A stretch of DNA of 64,000 nt from Bradyrhizobium sp. 141 (GTDB lineage Bacteria > Pseudomonadota > Alphaproteobacteria > Rhizobiales > Xanthobacteraceae), in contig NZ_JADPKR010000002.1 in NCBI RefSeq assembly GCF_023074055.1, positions 186,001 to 250,000 of the forward strand, given 5' to 3'. The first letter of the stretch is position 1. Every line of letters starts with the position of its first letter. Below, in pieces: positions 50,834 to 59,296 of the stretch. Under the pieces are notes generated by a model, which was not told the origin of the DNA, ran no database searches, and worked only from the letters and a program-made list of their open reading frames with translations. The position numbers and the translations under genes were made by a program.

Positions 50834-51892
50834 CACGTCCTCGTAGTCGAACTGGCCCCGGCTCACCGAGATCAGCGTGGCGTCGCCGACGCTGCCGGGC
50901 TTGAGGCTGCCGAGTTCGGGGCGCCGCAGCGCCATCGCCGCATTCACCGTCGAGGCCGCAATCACATCGGACAGCTCCATGCCCATGCACAGGAATTTCG
51001 ACATGGTCGTGACCTGGTCGAAGGCGGGGCCGTCGATGCAGAGCTGGTGGATGTCCGAGGAAATCGTGTCGGGATAGAAGCCGTTCGCGAGCATCGCACG
51101 CGCGGTCTTGAACGCGAACGAGCCCTTGCCGTGGCCGATGTCGAACAGCACGCCGCGCTCGCGCGCATCCAGCACCGCCTTCTTCACCGTGCCTTGCGCG
51201 GTCGCCGGCGTGTTGGGGAACGGGCGAAACGCGTGGGTCAGCACGTCGCCGGGACGCAGACGTGCCAGCACCTCCTCATAGCTCGGCGGCGGATGGTCGA
51301 TATGCGCCATCAGGGGCATGCCGACCTCGTCGGCAACCTGCAGCGCGATGTCGAGCGGCACCGTTCCCGACGTCCCTGAAGAGTGCAAGCCGACGCGCAC
51401 CTTGATGCCGACGATGAGATCGCGGTTGGCATCGGCCACCTTGGCCGCCTCGATCGGATTCATCAGCCGCAGCTCCTCGCTCTCGCCGACCATGATCCGG
51501 TGCGAGAAGCCGAAGATGCCGGCATGCGAGACGTGCAGATAGGCGAGGATGCGGACCTGGCTCGGCTCGATCACATGCTTGCGGAAGCCGGCGAAATTGC
51601 CTGGCCCGGCGCTGCCAGTGTCGACCGCCGTGGTAACGCCGGAGAGACGGCAGAACTCCTCGGCGTCGATGCCGAGCGAGGTGCCGCCCCAATAGACATG
51701 GGTGTGCAGATCGATCAGCCCCGGCGTCACGATGTATTTCGAAACATCGCGCACATCCGTGCCGAGATCGGCCTTGAGCCCGGTGCCGATGGCGGCGACC
51801 TTGCCGCCGGCGAAGGCAACGTCGGTCACGGCATCGAGCTTCTGCGAGGGGTCAACCACGCGGCCCCCGCGCAGGATCAGGTCGAAAGGCAT
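50753..51892 (-). CDS. Amidohydrolase/deacetylase-family metallohydrolase
   Basis: 379 residues from ATG 51892 (CCGGAGACG upstream). Amidohydrolase TIM-barrel: VTPGLIDLHTHVYWG supplies the HxH metal pair, GIKVRVGL the metal-bridging Lys region, MAHIDHPP and FDIGHGKGSF the later His, and DTISSDIHQL the catalytic Asp. Sequence is of the dihydroorotase-like/N-acyl deacetylase group; exact substrate unknown. A tRNA lies upstream on the same strand. The 3' end is the insertion point of the 49365-50750 segment. Confidence 0.88.
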   Translation of the reverse strand: MPFDLILRGGRVVDPSQKLDAVTDVAFAGGKVAAIGTGLKADLGTDVRDVSKYIVTPGLIDLHTHVYWGGTSLGIDAEEFCRLSGVTTAVDTGSAGPGNFAGFRKHVIEPSQVRILAYLHVSHAGIFGFSHRIMVGESEELRLMNPIEAAKVADANRDLIVGIKVRVGLHSSGTSGTVPLDIALQVADEVGMPLMAHIDHPPPSYEEVLARLRPGDVLTHAFRPFPNTPATAQGTVKKAVLDARERGVLFDIGHGKGSFAFKTARAMLANGFYPDTISSDIHQLCIDGPAFDQVTTMSKFLCMGMELSDVIAASTVNAAMALRRPELGSLKPGSVGDATLISVSRGQFDYEDVVGEHLIGDRKIVSEGVVIGGRWWHPN

Positions 51893-52021
51893 TGTCGTCT
51901 CCGGGTGGGAACAGTGAGATGTGGCGGGCACGCCGGCCTGGCCAGCAAGGAAGGATCCGTTCACCTGTAGCAATTTTTGCGCCGATCGGCGTGGCGAACC
52001 GTAACGGCGGCCCACGAAAAA

Positions 52022-52098
52022 TGGCGATCCCGGGAAGACTCGAACTTCCGACCTACGGTTTAGGAAACCGTCGCTCTATCCGGCTGAGCTACGGGACC
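52022..52098 (-). tRNA. tRNA-Arg (anticodon CCT)
   Basis: 77 nt including an encoded CCA. Acceptor stem GGTCCCG with CGGGATC (one G-U pair), D-arm TAGCTCAG, anticodon stem ACGGT/ACCGT with loop TTCCTAA giving CCT (reads AGG), and T-arm GGAAG TTCGAGT CTTCC. Followed on the minus strand by a run of five T after the CCA, consistent with termination. No integrase or truncated copy is found next to it. Confidence 0.93.
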
Positions 52099-52234
52099 GC
52101 GGAACCCGGCGCGGCAGGTTCGGCCCCCTCATAGCAGAGCAGAATGCCGTTCGCCAGCCGCAAGGCGGGTCGTCGTGAACCCGAGCGAGGAGGCTGTACA
52201 ATGGCTTCCGGATTTCCCTCGCGGAGCAGCTCAC

Positions 52235-52594
52235 ATGATCGACAGCATCAGCGCCATCACGCTCGGCACCCATGACATGGCGCGCGCCGTGCGCTTCTAC
52301 AACTCGCTCGGGTTCGAGCTGCTGTATGGCGGCGAAGCCGCAGCGTTCACGAGCTTTCGCGCCGGCAGCGGCTTTCTCAACCTGACGGCGCAGCCAGATG
52401 ACAAGCGCTGGTCCTGGTGGGGCCGCGTCATCTTCCATGTCGTCGACGTGGACGCGACCTTTGCGCAGGCGCGCGCAGCCGGCTGGCGGCCATCGACCAT
52501 CCCGCGCGATGCGGAATGGGGCGAACGGTATTTCCATCTCACCGATCCCGACGGCCATGAGCTCAGCTTTGCGCGGCCGCTGCGGACATCATGA
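52235..52594 (+). CDS. VOC-family (glyoxalase/bleomycin-resistance fold) protein
   Basis: 119 residues from ATG 52235 (GGAG 9 bp upstream). One VOC module pair: SISAITLGTHDMARAVRFYNSLGFELLY opens the first half, RVIFHVVDVDATFAQARAAGW and YFHLTDPDGHELSFARP close the second, with metal-ligand-type His and Glu positions. Could be a dioxygenase-like, isomerase or resistance protein; substrate not readable. Confidence 0.87.
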   Translation: MIDSISAITLGTHDMARAVRFYNSLGFELLYGGEAAAFTSFRAGSGFLNLTAQPDDKRWSWWGRVIFHVVDVDATFAQARAAGWRPSTIPRDAEWGERYFHLTDPDGHELSFARPLRTS

Positions 52595-52606
52595 AACGGC
52601 GGCCGG

Positions 52607-53563
52607 CTACGCCCTGATATTATTGTCCTTCACCACCTTGCCCCAATAGGCGACCTGTTTGTCGAAGAAGGACTTGAAGGCGGCGCCGTCCTGGAGCAGC
52701 AGCGTCATGTGCTGCGTTTCCTTTAGCTGGGTGGCGGTCGCGGGCTCGCTCAGGATCTCTTTGGACGCCGTCGCGAAGGCCGCGACGATGTCCGGCGGCG
52801 TGCCTGCGGGGGCGAAGATACCCCACCAGGCCAGCGTCTCGAAATCGGGAAAGCCCGCCTCGATCGCGGTCTGAGTATCAGGCAGGGCCGGCAGCCGCTC
52901 GCGGCCGAGCTGCAGGATCGGACGCAGCATGTTGGTGCCGAGCTGGGCGGCGACCAACGCCGCCGAGCCCGCGATGAGATCGACATGACCGCCGAGCACG
53001 TCATTCATCGCCGGCCCGCCGCCGCGATAGGGCACGTGCATGATCTCGACGCCGGCCTTGCTGCCGAGCACGGTCATGGCGAGATGGCCGAGCGTGCCGA
53101 TGCCGACCGAGGCATATTTCACCGCGCCGGGCGTCGCCTTGCAGGCCGCCACGACGTCGGCAAAGCTCTTATAGGGACGGTCGGCACCCGCCGCGATCAC
53201 GTAAGGCGCGGTGCCGATCAGCAACACCGGCATCAGCTCGCGCTCGACGTCCACCGGCGGCTTGTCGAGGATCGACGGAATCACCGCGTGCGAATCGAAG
53301 GTGACCAGGAAGGTCGAGCCGTCCGCCGGGCTCTTGGCGACCTGCGCCGCACCGAGAGCGCCGGCGGCGCCCGATTTGTTCTCGACCACGACGATGCGGC
53401 CGAGCTTCGTTTGCAGATTGCTCTGCAGCAACCGCGCCATCGCATCGGTCGAGCCGCCGGGCGGAAACGGCACCACCAGCGTGATCTTGCCGGCCTGCGC
53501 CGCCGCCGGCGTCATTGCGAGAATGGCCGGTGCGGCCAAGAGCGTGCGTCGTGTGATCGTCAT
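52607..53563 (-). CDS. Bug-family (tripartite tricarboxylate) solute-binding protein
   Basis: 318 residues from ATG 53563 (AAGGGAGGGG upstream). Tat-like signal TRRTLLAAPAILAMTPAAAQA, then ITLVVPFPPGGSTDAMARLL, the Bug hallmark, and VENKSGAAGALGAAQVAKSPADG. Such proteins feed TctAB membrane subunits, which are not nearby, or act as orphan binding proteins. It heads toward no partner; the cupin and RraA genes lie upstream on the same strand. Confidence 0.9.
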   Translation of the reverse strand: MTITRRTLLAAPAILAMTPAAAQAGKITLVVPFPPGGSTDAMARLLQSNLQTKLGRIVVVENKSGAAGALGAAQVAKSPADGSTFLVTFDSHAVIPSILDKPPVDVERELMPVLLIGTAPYVIAAGADRPYKSFADVVAACKATPGAVKYASVGIGTLGHLAMTVLGSKAGVEIMHVPYRGGGPAMNDVLGGHVDLIAGSAALVAAQLGTNMLRPILQLGRERLPALPDTQTAIEAGFPDFETLAWWGIFAPAGTPPDIVAAFATASKEILSEPATATQLKETQHMTLLLQDGAAFKSFFDKQVAYWGKVVKDNNIRA

Positions 53564-53614
53564 GGTCCCCTCCCTTTTTGTTCTCAGCGCCTGGCTTTTT
53601 GCTCTTTGGCGCCA

Positions 53615-53663
53615 AAGCATGATCTGGAAAAGTGTGCAGCGGTTTTCCGAAAAGATCGTGCTC
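53615..53663 (-). repeat. 49-bp dispersed repeat, copy 2
   Basis: On the minus strand, begins GAGCACGATC and ends GATCATGCTT; matches 44767-44815 at about 44 of 49 positions. Lies directly after the hairpin and T-run that close the cupin gene. Confidence 0.8.
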
Positions 53664-53694
53664 AAAAACACAGCCTAAGCGCGAAGCGCTTAGG
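53664..53694 (-). terminator. Hairpin terminator overlapping the cupin stop
   Basis: Stem CCTAAGCGC with GCGCTTAGG (53674-53694), then CTGTGTTTTT on the minus strand. The stem overlaps the stop codon at 53690. Same hairpin-plus-repeat arrangement as at 44736-44815. Confidence 0.7.
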
Positions 53695-54061
53695 TCGTCC
53701 CGAAACCCGACCCGGCTTTTTTGTATTCTGGCCGAGGCGGGCTGAAGATGTCCAGCACCCGGGCGCCGTCAGGGCCGGCGCGCATGGTGTGCGGCACGTT
53801 GCCGGGGGTGCGCCAGAAATCGCCCTTCTTCACCGGGATTTCCTCGTCGCCCTGGACGCGAATGGCGGAGCCGTCGAGCAGCACGCCCCATTGCTCCTCG
53901 GGATGATGATGCAGCGTGCCTTGCGCATGCGGCGCCAGCGTCACCACCGACAGCATCGCCTGCTCGCCGGAAAAGATGCGCGTGGTCACCCCGGCCGCGA
54001 GCTCGCGGAACAGCCCGTCGTCGGGATTGTCGATATTGTGGAATTCTTCTTTTTGGCTCAC
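53690..54061 (-). CDS. Cupin-domain protein
   Basis: 123-residue single cupin. Motif 1 around GTLHHHPEEQWGVLLDG and motif 2 around FWRTPGNVPHTMRAG give a plausible His/His/Glu/His metal site. Downstream of an RraA-like gene with a 27-bp gap, so probably co-transcribed. Function unknown; often a small isomerase, dioxygenase or sensor-like protein beside catabolic genes. Confidence 0.85.
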   Translation of the reverse strand: MSQKEEFHNIDNPDDGLFRELAAGVTTRIFSGEQAMLSVVTLAPHAQGTLHHHPEEQWGVLLDGSAIRVQGDEEIPVKKGDFWRTPGNVPHTMRAGPDGARVLDIFSPPRPEYKKAGSGFGTT

Positions 54062-54088
54062 GCCATCCTCCCCTTCGCTCTCGCCCGA

Positions 54089-54727
54089 TCAGGATTTGCC
54101 GTAGGAGCCCTGATAGCGGCCCTCGCGGATCGCCTTCAATGTCTCCTCCTCGCGCGCGACCTGGGCGCGGACGGCGTCCAGCAGCGCGGCGGCACCCGCG
54201 GCAGGAAACGACACCACACCGTCCTCGTCGCCGACGACGATGTCGCCGGGCGAGATGACGCTCCCGCCGATCGTCACCGGCACGTTGATCTCGCCGGGAC
54301 CGTTCTTGTAGGGGCCGCGATGGATCACCGCGCGGGCATAGCAGGGAAAGTCGTCGGCCGCGAAGGCCGCGACATCGCGGATCGCGCCGTCGATGACGTA
54401 ACCTTCCGCTTTGCGCCATTGCGCGATGTTCTTCATGATCTCGCCGACCAGCGCGCGCGTCTCGTCGCCGCCGCCATCGACCACGATGACGTCGCCGGGA
54501 CCGACCAGCTCGAGCGCGCGGTGGATCGCGAGATTGTCGCCGGGACGGGTGCGCACGGTGAAGGCCGTGCCAACCAGCTTGCCACCGCGATGGTAGGGTT
54601 TCAGGCCCACCGCGCCCGGCAGCCGGGCAAGATTGTCTGAAATGACCGAGGTCGGCGCATTCCGAAAGCCCTGGATGATCTCGGCCGGCGGCTTCGGCAC
54701 GCTGTTCGCTGCGATGGTAATCGTCAT
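54089..54727 (-). CDS. RraA-like / HMG-aldolase-family protein
   Basis: 212 residues. RraA/4-hydroxy-4-methyl-2-oxoglutarate-aldolase fold: GTAFTVRTRPGDNLAIHRAL, PGDVIVVDGGGDETRALVGEI, and GYVIDGAIRDVAAF with the Arg-Asp pair that binds substrate and metal in the aldolases. Metabolic role more likely than RNase E control, given the Bug and cupin neighbours. A small remnant of an acyl-CoA ligase lies just upstream. Confidence 0.87.
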   Translation of the reverse strand: MTITIAANSVPKPPAEIIQGFRNAPTSVISDNLARLPGAVGLKPYHRGGKLVGTAFTVRTRPGDNLAIHRALELVGPGDVIVVDGGGDETRALVGEIMKNIAQWRKAEGYVIDGAIRDVAAFAADDFPCYARAVIHRGPYKNGPGEINVPVTIGGSVISPGDIVVGDEDGVVSFPAAGAAALLDAVRAQVAREEETLKAIREGRYQGSYGKS

Positions 54728-54743
54728 GTCAGTCCTTCCGGGT

Positions 54744-54899
54744 TTACTCGGCGTGCGCCCGCGCCTTCGCCGGCCAAATCCGGAAGGCGCGCCCTTCCTT
54801 CAACCACGCTGCGCGCTCATCGCGCAACAGCGTGCGGCGGACTTTGCCGGACTCATCGCGCGGCGGGGCGCTGACGATCTCGAAGCATCGCAACCAACT
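54744..54899 (-). pseudogene. Remnant of an AMP-forming acyl-CoA ligase C-terminus
   Basis: About 50 codons reading FEIVSAPPRDESGKVRRTLL and onward look like the C-terminal A10 region of an adenylating enzyme (SGKVRR, with the Lys conserved), ending in a stop. Nothing upstream continues the family: the frame goes into Arg/Pro-rich non-protein-like sequence. So only the tail of a lost ligase remains. 54900-55153 holds no supportable gene. Confidence 0.45.
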
Positions 54900-55153
54900 C
54901 GCCGGGCTTGGCGCCCTTGGCCGCAGGCGTTTCCACTTCGTTGTCTCAGGCTCGCCTCGGATGAGGCGCTCGCGCGGCGAAGTGCAGCAGCCGGCGAGCG
55001 CGACGCTGTGACTCCTGCGCAACGTCAAGCAAAAAATGTCAGCATTGCAGCCATGAATTTCCCGGGTTCCATGGGTGACAAGCCGGCGATAAAGAGGCAA
55101 AAATCTGGCTCGACTCAGTTCGGGTTGAGTTTTGCAAGGAATGCTCTCGTAGA

Positions 55154-55777
55154 ATGTCGTCCGTGATTGCATGGCGTCGTGCGGCGCTGCTTCTCGTTGC
55201 CGCAGCAGGATGTCTTCTGCTGACGCTGCCGCATGCCCGGGCGCAATGGTGGAAACGCGCGCCGGTCGACTTCGAGCAATGCGCCGACGCCGCCGAGAAG
55301 GCCGCGACCAAGGCCGAGAAGACATCGGCGCTTGCCGATTGCAACGCCAAGTTTGCCGGCCGCCGCAAGGCAGGCGGCGGTTATTCCTATTACGACTTCC
55401 TGCAGGATCGCAGCTTCGACATCGCCGGGCCCAACCCGACACCGGAGGAGCAGAAGAAGATCGACGAAGCCTATACCGCCTATCTCGCCAAAGAGCGACG
55501 CAGCAACGAAGCCGCCCAAGCAACCGCGCGCCAACAGCGCGAGCAGCAGGAGCAACAGGCGCGGCAACTCCAGCAGGTCGCATTGCGAACCGACGTCGAG
55601 CGCGTGCCTATCCCCGCCGAGCGGCCGAAGGTGCAGCAGACCGCCGGCCAGCGGCCGAAGGGCGCACCGTGCACCAAGGGCTCGTTCTCCTGCGAATGGC
55701 CACGGCTATCGGAAAGCTTGAACGATCTGAAGAAGCTATTCAACCCGGCGCCGAGCAAGCCGGCGAAGAAGAGCTGA
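55154..55777 (+). CDS. Secreted hypothetical protein with Gln-rich helix
   Basis: 207 residues. Signal peptide about 1-30 (ending PHARAQ). Mature part: WWKRAPVDFEQCADAAEKAATKAEK with a helical Ala/Lys segment, a YSYYDFLQDRSFDIAGPNPTPEEQ block, then a Gln/Arg-rich coiled coil (about 110-140), and a Cys pair near the C-terminus (PCTKGSFSCEW). Unknown; probably periplasmic. Confidence 0.75.
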   Translation: MSSVIAWRRAALLLVAAAGCLLLTLPHARAQWWKRAPVDFEQCADAAEKAATKAEKTSALADCNAKFAGRRKAGGGYSYYDFLQDRSFDIAGPNPTPEEQKKIDEAYTAYLAKERRSNEAAQATARQQREQQEQQARQLQQVALRTDVERVPIPAERPKVQQTAGQRPKGAPCTKGSFSCEWPRLSESLNDLKKLFNPAPSKPAKKS

Positions 55778-55803
55778 AGTAGCGGCTGTCGTTGCGAGAT
55801 GAC

Positions 55804-55894
55804 CGTAGGGTGGGCAAAGGCGCAAAGCGCCGTGCCCACCATTCATTTATGATTGAGAGAGATGGTGGGCACGCTTCGCTTTGCCCACCCTACG
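55804..55894. repeat. Palindromic repeat, GTAGGGTGGGCAAAG family
   Basis: Inverted CGTAGGGTGGGCAAAGGCG-type arms with GTGCCCACC/GGTGGGCAC inside. Third copy of the family in the window. Between convergent genes. Confidence 0.8.
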
Positions 55895-55907
55895 AGAGCG
55901 TCGCACC

Positions 55908-56123
55908 TCACTTCGTGCGCTTCTTCTTACCGTGCTTCGGTTTGGCCACCGGCACATCCGCCGGCGACGTTACCGTCGGCGAACTCCCCAACTGCGACCG
56001 GCTCTCCTGCAATCGCCTGTCATAGCCCGGCGAGTTCACGACCGTCGGCGGCCTGGCGTCGGCGAGCGTCGAGGCGCCGCAGAACGCGGCCAGCGCGAGC
56101 CCGATCACAAAACCACGCTTCAT
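55908..56123 (-). CDS. Small secreted basic protein
   Basis: 71 residues from ATG 56123 (AAGGAGGAACGCG upstream). Signal peptide about 1-24 (ending ADARP). Mature part PPTVVNSPGYDRRLQESRSQ, ending in a Lys-rich tail (KPKHGKKKRTK). Downstream of the PanE-like gene on the same strand with a 25-bp gap. Function unknown. Confidence 0.7.
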   Translation of the reverse strand: MKRGFVIGLALAAFCGASTLADARPPTVVNSPGYDRRLQESRSQLGSSPTVTSPADVPVAKPKHGKKKRTK

Positions 56124-56148
56124 CGCGTTCCTCCTTCGCACTCAAGCA

Positions 56149-57147
56149 CTACCGGCGGATCTGCGGCGGCGTCAGACGCGGCGGTCCGTTGCCGGCCGCC
56201 TCGGCTTGCTTGATCAGCGCAACAATGCGGCGCATCAGCGGCACGTCGAGATGGTTTTGCTCGGCGAGCGCGATGACTGCGCCCTGAAGATAGTCGATCT
56301 CGGTCTTGCGGCCCTGTTTCAGGTCCTGCCACATCGAAGAGCGCGCCTCGGGATCGATCTTCATGGTTCGTCCCAGGATCGCGTTGAAGATCACGTCGGG
56401 CAGCCGCAGCAAGGCCGGCGTCCAGTTCATCGGGATCGGCGTCGCCGAGACCGGCGCGATGCCGGCGGCCTTCAGCGCGGCGAGCCCCTCGGCCATCTGG
56501 TCCGCGAACAGCCTGCGCCAGTCGCGGTTGGCCAATTGTGCCGCAAGCGGCATGTCGGACAGCGCGCTCAGCGCATTGTTCAGATTGATGATCAGCTTGC
56601 CCCATTGCACGCCGGTGATGTCACCGCTTGCGCGCATGGCAAGGCCAGGCACCGAGAGCGCCGCCGCCGTATTCTCGGCGTCCTCGCCGATATGGATGTC
56701 GCCGGAGGTCGAGCGATGGAAGCGCCCCTCGCCCATCGCAATCACGTTGAACGGCACCATGCCGGCGAGCACGCGGCGGCCACCGAGCCGCTCGCGCAGC
56801 ACCGCGACATTGCCGATGCCGTTCTGAAGCGAGACGATGACGGCATCCTCAGGGGCGTGCTGCGCGATCTGATCCGCGACATCGGCGGTGTCGGCGCTTT
56901 TCACCGTGACCAGCACGATGCCGGCACTGTGGAAGATCGAAGGATCCTCCGACAGCGCAAGCTGGCCCGCGCCTAGCTTTTTCTCGGAGCCGTCGAAATC
57001 GGTCAGCCGTAGGCCGAACCGCTCGATCTCGGTCTTCACCCGCGGCCGCACCAGCAGCGCGACGCGGCGGCCCGCCGCCGCCAGCATGCCGCCGACGAAG
57101 CAGCCGATGGCACCCGCGCCGGCCAACACGATCGGTCGATCCGTCAT
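56149..57147 (-). CDS. Ketopantoate-reductase-like oxidoreductase (ApbA/PanE family)
   Basis: 332 residues from ATG 57147 (GGCGAGGTG upstream). NADP motif IVLAGAGAIGCFVGGMLAAAG, KLIINLNNALSALSDMP with the catalytic Lys and Asn, C-terminal helix domain with EIDYLQGAVIALA. Closer than the copy at 43765 to canonical PanE by the N-L-N-A-L motif. Pantothenate synthesis is possible; no pan genes adjoin. Confidence 0.87.
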   Translation of the reverse strand: MTDRPIVLAGAGAIGCFVGGMLAAAGRRVALLVRPRVKTEIERFGLRLTDFDGSEKKLGAGQLALSEDPSIFHSAGIVLVTVKSADTADVADQIAQHAPEDAVIVSLQNGIGNVAVLRERLGGRRVLAGMVPFNVIAMGEGRFHRSTSGDIHIGEDAENTAAALSVPGLAMRASGDITGVQWGKLIINLNNALSALSDMPLAAQLANRDWRRLFADQMAEGLAALKAAGIAPVSATPIPMNWTPALLRLPDVIFNAILGRTMKIDPEARSSMWQDLKQGRKTEIDYLQGAVIALAEQNHLDVPLMRRIVALIKQAEAAGNGPPRLTPPQIRR

Positions 57148-57311
57148 CACCTCGCCTTGCTCCCTGAACGGCCCGCCCTCGATAGCAGAGGCGAGGCCGG
57201 CGACCAATCGCGGTGCATCCGACTTGTAACCGTCATGAGGGCCCCATATGTTTTCGCCCGGGGGTTGTCAGCGGCGAGCGCTCGCCGAACGAGACGCCAA
57301 AGGAGAGCACC

Positions 57312-57893
57312 ATGGGTCTACTCGACGTCCTCAACGGCATGCAGAACGGCCCCCGCGGTCCCTCTACGCCAAGCTCCGAGAAATCCTCCGGCGGCATGTC
57401 GCCGATGACCATGGCGCTGCTCGGCCTGCTCGCCTGGAAGGCGTTCAAGCACATGACCGCAAACCAATCCGGCACCGCACCGCAACCGTCGCCGACGCCC
57501 GCCCCTTCGCCGGTGAACGTGAACACCGCGGACAGCGGCGGTCTTGGCGGTCTCGGAGGCCTGCTCAAGGGCGGGCTCGGCGGCTTGCTCGCCGGCGGTG
57601 CGGCCGGAACCGTGCTCAGCGGCGGCCTCGGCGATCTCCTCAACCAGCTCCAGCAGGGCGGCCACAGCGATGCTGCGAATTCCTGGGTCGGCAAGGGCGA
57701 GAACAAGCCGATCGCGCCCGGCGATCTCGCGAGCGCACTCGGCGCCGATCAGATCGAGAGCCTGTCAGCCCAGAGCGGCCTGTCGCGCGACGAATTGCTC
57801 AACGGCCTCAGCCAGTATCTGCCGCAGGTGATCGACCATTTGACGCCGGACGGACGGCTGCCGACCGAGAACGAGATCTCGGGCAGACTTTGA
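57312..57893 (+). CDS. YidB-family (DUF937) protein
   Basis: 193 residues from ATG 57312 (AAAGGAGAGC upstream). N-terminal GLLDVLNGMQNG, a Pro/Ser/Thr linker, a Gly-Leu repeat tract (GGLGGLGGLLKGGLGGLLAGG) and a C-terminal YidB domain (LNQLQQGGHSDAANSWVGKG, IESLSAQSGLSRDELLNGL). Cytoplasmic or membrane-associated protein of unknown function. Followed after 31 bp by a GlsB-like gene on the same strand. Confidence 0.88.
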   Translation: MGLLDVLNGMQNGPRGPSTPSSEKSSGGMSPMTMALLGLLAWKAFKHMTANQSGTAPQPSPTPAPSPVNVNTADSGGLGGLGGLLKGGLGGLLAGGAAGTVLSGGLGDLLNQLQQGGHSDAANSWVGKGENKPIAPGDLASALGADQIESLSAQSGLSRDELLNGLSQYLPQVIDHLTPDGRLPTENEISGRL

Positions 57894-57924
57894 TCGACGC
57901 GCATTCGGGAAGGGGAGCACACTC

Positions 57925-58197
57925 ATGAGCATGGGCGGCCTGTTGTGGATCATCGTCGTCGGCTTCGTCGCCGGCCTCATCGCGCGCTGGCTGGCGCCGG
58001 GACCGAACAACCCGAGCGGCTTCATCCTCACCACCATCCTCGGCATCGCCGGCGCATTCCTCGCGACCTTCATCGGCCAGGCGATCGGTCACTACAGTCC
58101 CGACCAGGGCGCCGGCTTCATCATGGCCACAATTGGCGCAGTGGTGGTGCTGTTCATCTGGCACCGGCTGGTGGCGAGCGGCGTGATCAAGGGGTAG
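57925..58197 (+). CDS. GlsB/YeaQ/YmgE-family stress-response membrane protein
   Basis: 90 residues with three predicted helices (LWIIVVGFVAGLIARWL, FILTTILGIAGAFLATFIG, FIMATIGAVVVLFIWHRLV). The family is induced by general stress in enterobacteria. AAGGGGAGCAC precedes the ATG. Confidence 0.9.
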   Translation: MSMGGLLWIIVVGFVAGLIARWLAPGPNNPSGFILTTILGIAGAFLATFIGQAIGHYSPDQGAGFIMATIGAVVVLFIWHRLVASGVIKG

Positions 58198-58202
58198 CCA
58201 CT

Positions 58203-58240
58203 GTCATTCCGGGGCGCGCAAAGCGCGAACCCGGAATGAC
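58203..58240. repeat. Palindromic repeat (GTCATTCCGGG type)
   Basis: Perfect-ended arms GTCATTCCGGGG... and ...CCCGGAATGAC with a GCGCGCAAAGCGCG loop region, between convergent genes. Could terminate transcription in both directions. Confidence 0.7.
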
Positions 58241-58251
58241 GTCGTGTAACA

Positions 58252-59037
58252 TCACGTAATCAAATGCATCCCCGCATCCATGCGCACGACCTCGCCGGTC
58301 ATGTTGCTGGAGGCCGGCATCGCCAGGAAGCAGACGAGCTGCGCGATGTCCTCCGCTGTCGATGCGACCTTCAGCGGCACCTTCGCCACCACGCTATCGC
58401 GCACCTGCTTGGCGCCGGCTTCGCCGCGGCCCTTGGTGAACCAGGGCGTGTCGATATAGCCGGGGCATACCGTATTGACGCGGATCAGCGGCGCCAGCGC
58501 GCGCGACAGCGACAACGTCATGGTGTTGAGCGCGCCCTTGCTCGCAGCGTAGGCGATCGACGAGCCGACGCCGCTGATGCCGGCGACCGAGGACACGTTG
58601 ACCACGGCGGAGGGGCGACCCGAAGCCTTCGCGCCGGCCTCCAGCAAGTTGCGCGCCGCGCGCACCATCTGGAACGGGCCGATGGTGTTGACGCCATAGA
58701 CGCGCTGGAAATCTTCAGCCGACAAGCCGTCGAGATCGGCGTGAGCGACATGCTTGGTGGTGCCGGCATTGTTGACGAGGATATCGAGCCGGCCCCAGCC
58801 GCTGGCGACCGCGACGATCTTGCGGCAATCCTCGTCCTTGGAAACGTCGCCCTGCGCGACGAGGACTTCCGCAGCGCCGGCCTTGCGGCAGAGCTCTGCC
58901 GTGGCCTCGGCCTCCTTCTGGCTCGACGAATAGTTGATGACGAGCCGCGCCCCGCTGCGCGCAAGAATTTCCGCGGTCGCAGCGCCAAGGCCGGAGGCAG
59001 ACCCCGTCACGATTGCACACAAGCTGTCTTTGGCCAT
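58252..59037 (-). CDS. Short-chain dehydrogenase/reductase
   Basis: 261 residues from ATG 59037 (GGGAAGGAAATC upstream). SDR fold with AIVTGSASGLGAATAEILA (cofactor), NNAGTT, catalytic Ser in NVSSVAGISG and the YAASK pair, and CPGYIDTPW. 3-oxoacyl or alcohol dehydrogenase type. Divergent from the acyl-CoA dehydrogenase pair and may serve the same pathway. Confidence 0.9.
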   Translation of the reverse strand: MAKDSLCAIVTGSASGLGAATAEILARSGARLVINYSSSQKEAEATAELCRKAGAAEVLVAQGDVSKDEDCRKIVAVASGWGRLDILVNNAGTTKHVAHADLDGLSAEDFQRVYGVNTIGPFQMVRAARNLLEAGAKASGRPSAVVNVSSVAGISGVGSSIAYAASKGALNTMTLSLSRALAPLIRVNTVCPGYIDTPWFTKGRGEAGAKQVRDSVVAKVPLKVASTAEDIAQLVCFLAMPASSNMTGEVVRMDAGMHLIT

Positions 59038-59296
59038 CCGGATTTCCTTCCCCTGGTTCTGATGCAAGCCTTGAAATAGCCGGCCTTGTTTAGCGAGTTT
59101 GCCGCGCCCTGCAAATCGAGCAAACTCCGCTAAGCGGAATTAGCCCCTGTCGGCTCTTCGCCCATGCCTGCGCCGCAGGTTGACCTGCGATCAACGCTTG
59201 TCAGGGCCATGGCTTTTTCGGATCATCGGGCGCAAGAAGACCTGCGCGCCCGCTCAACGAGGCGGGAGGCGCCAACGGCAAAACACGGGGAACGCT

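Noticed and set aside
52022..52098. tRNA-Arg as attachment site for the 49365-50750 insertion
   Set aside because: No partial copy of the tRNA 3' end was found, and the insertion boundaries coincide with the amidohydrolase end instead.
54900..55153. Continuation of the 54744 frame as a full gene
   Set aside because: The frame runs on to 55583 but overlaps a convincing secreted-protein gene on the plus strand and reads as Arg/Pro/Ser-rich sequence.
57540..57600. Short GGLGG-type tandem repeats as a possible CRISPR-like or VNTR array
   Set aside because: They are the coding sequence of the Gly/Leu tract in the YidB-family protein, with no spacers.
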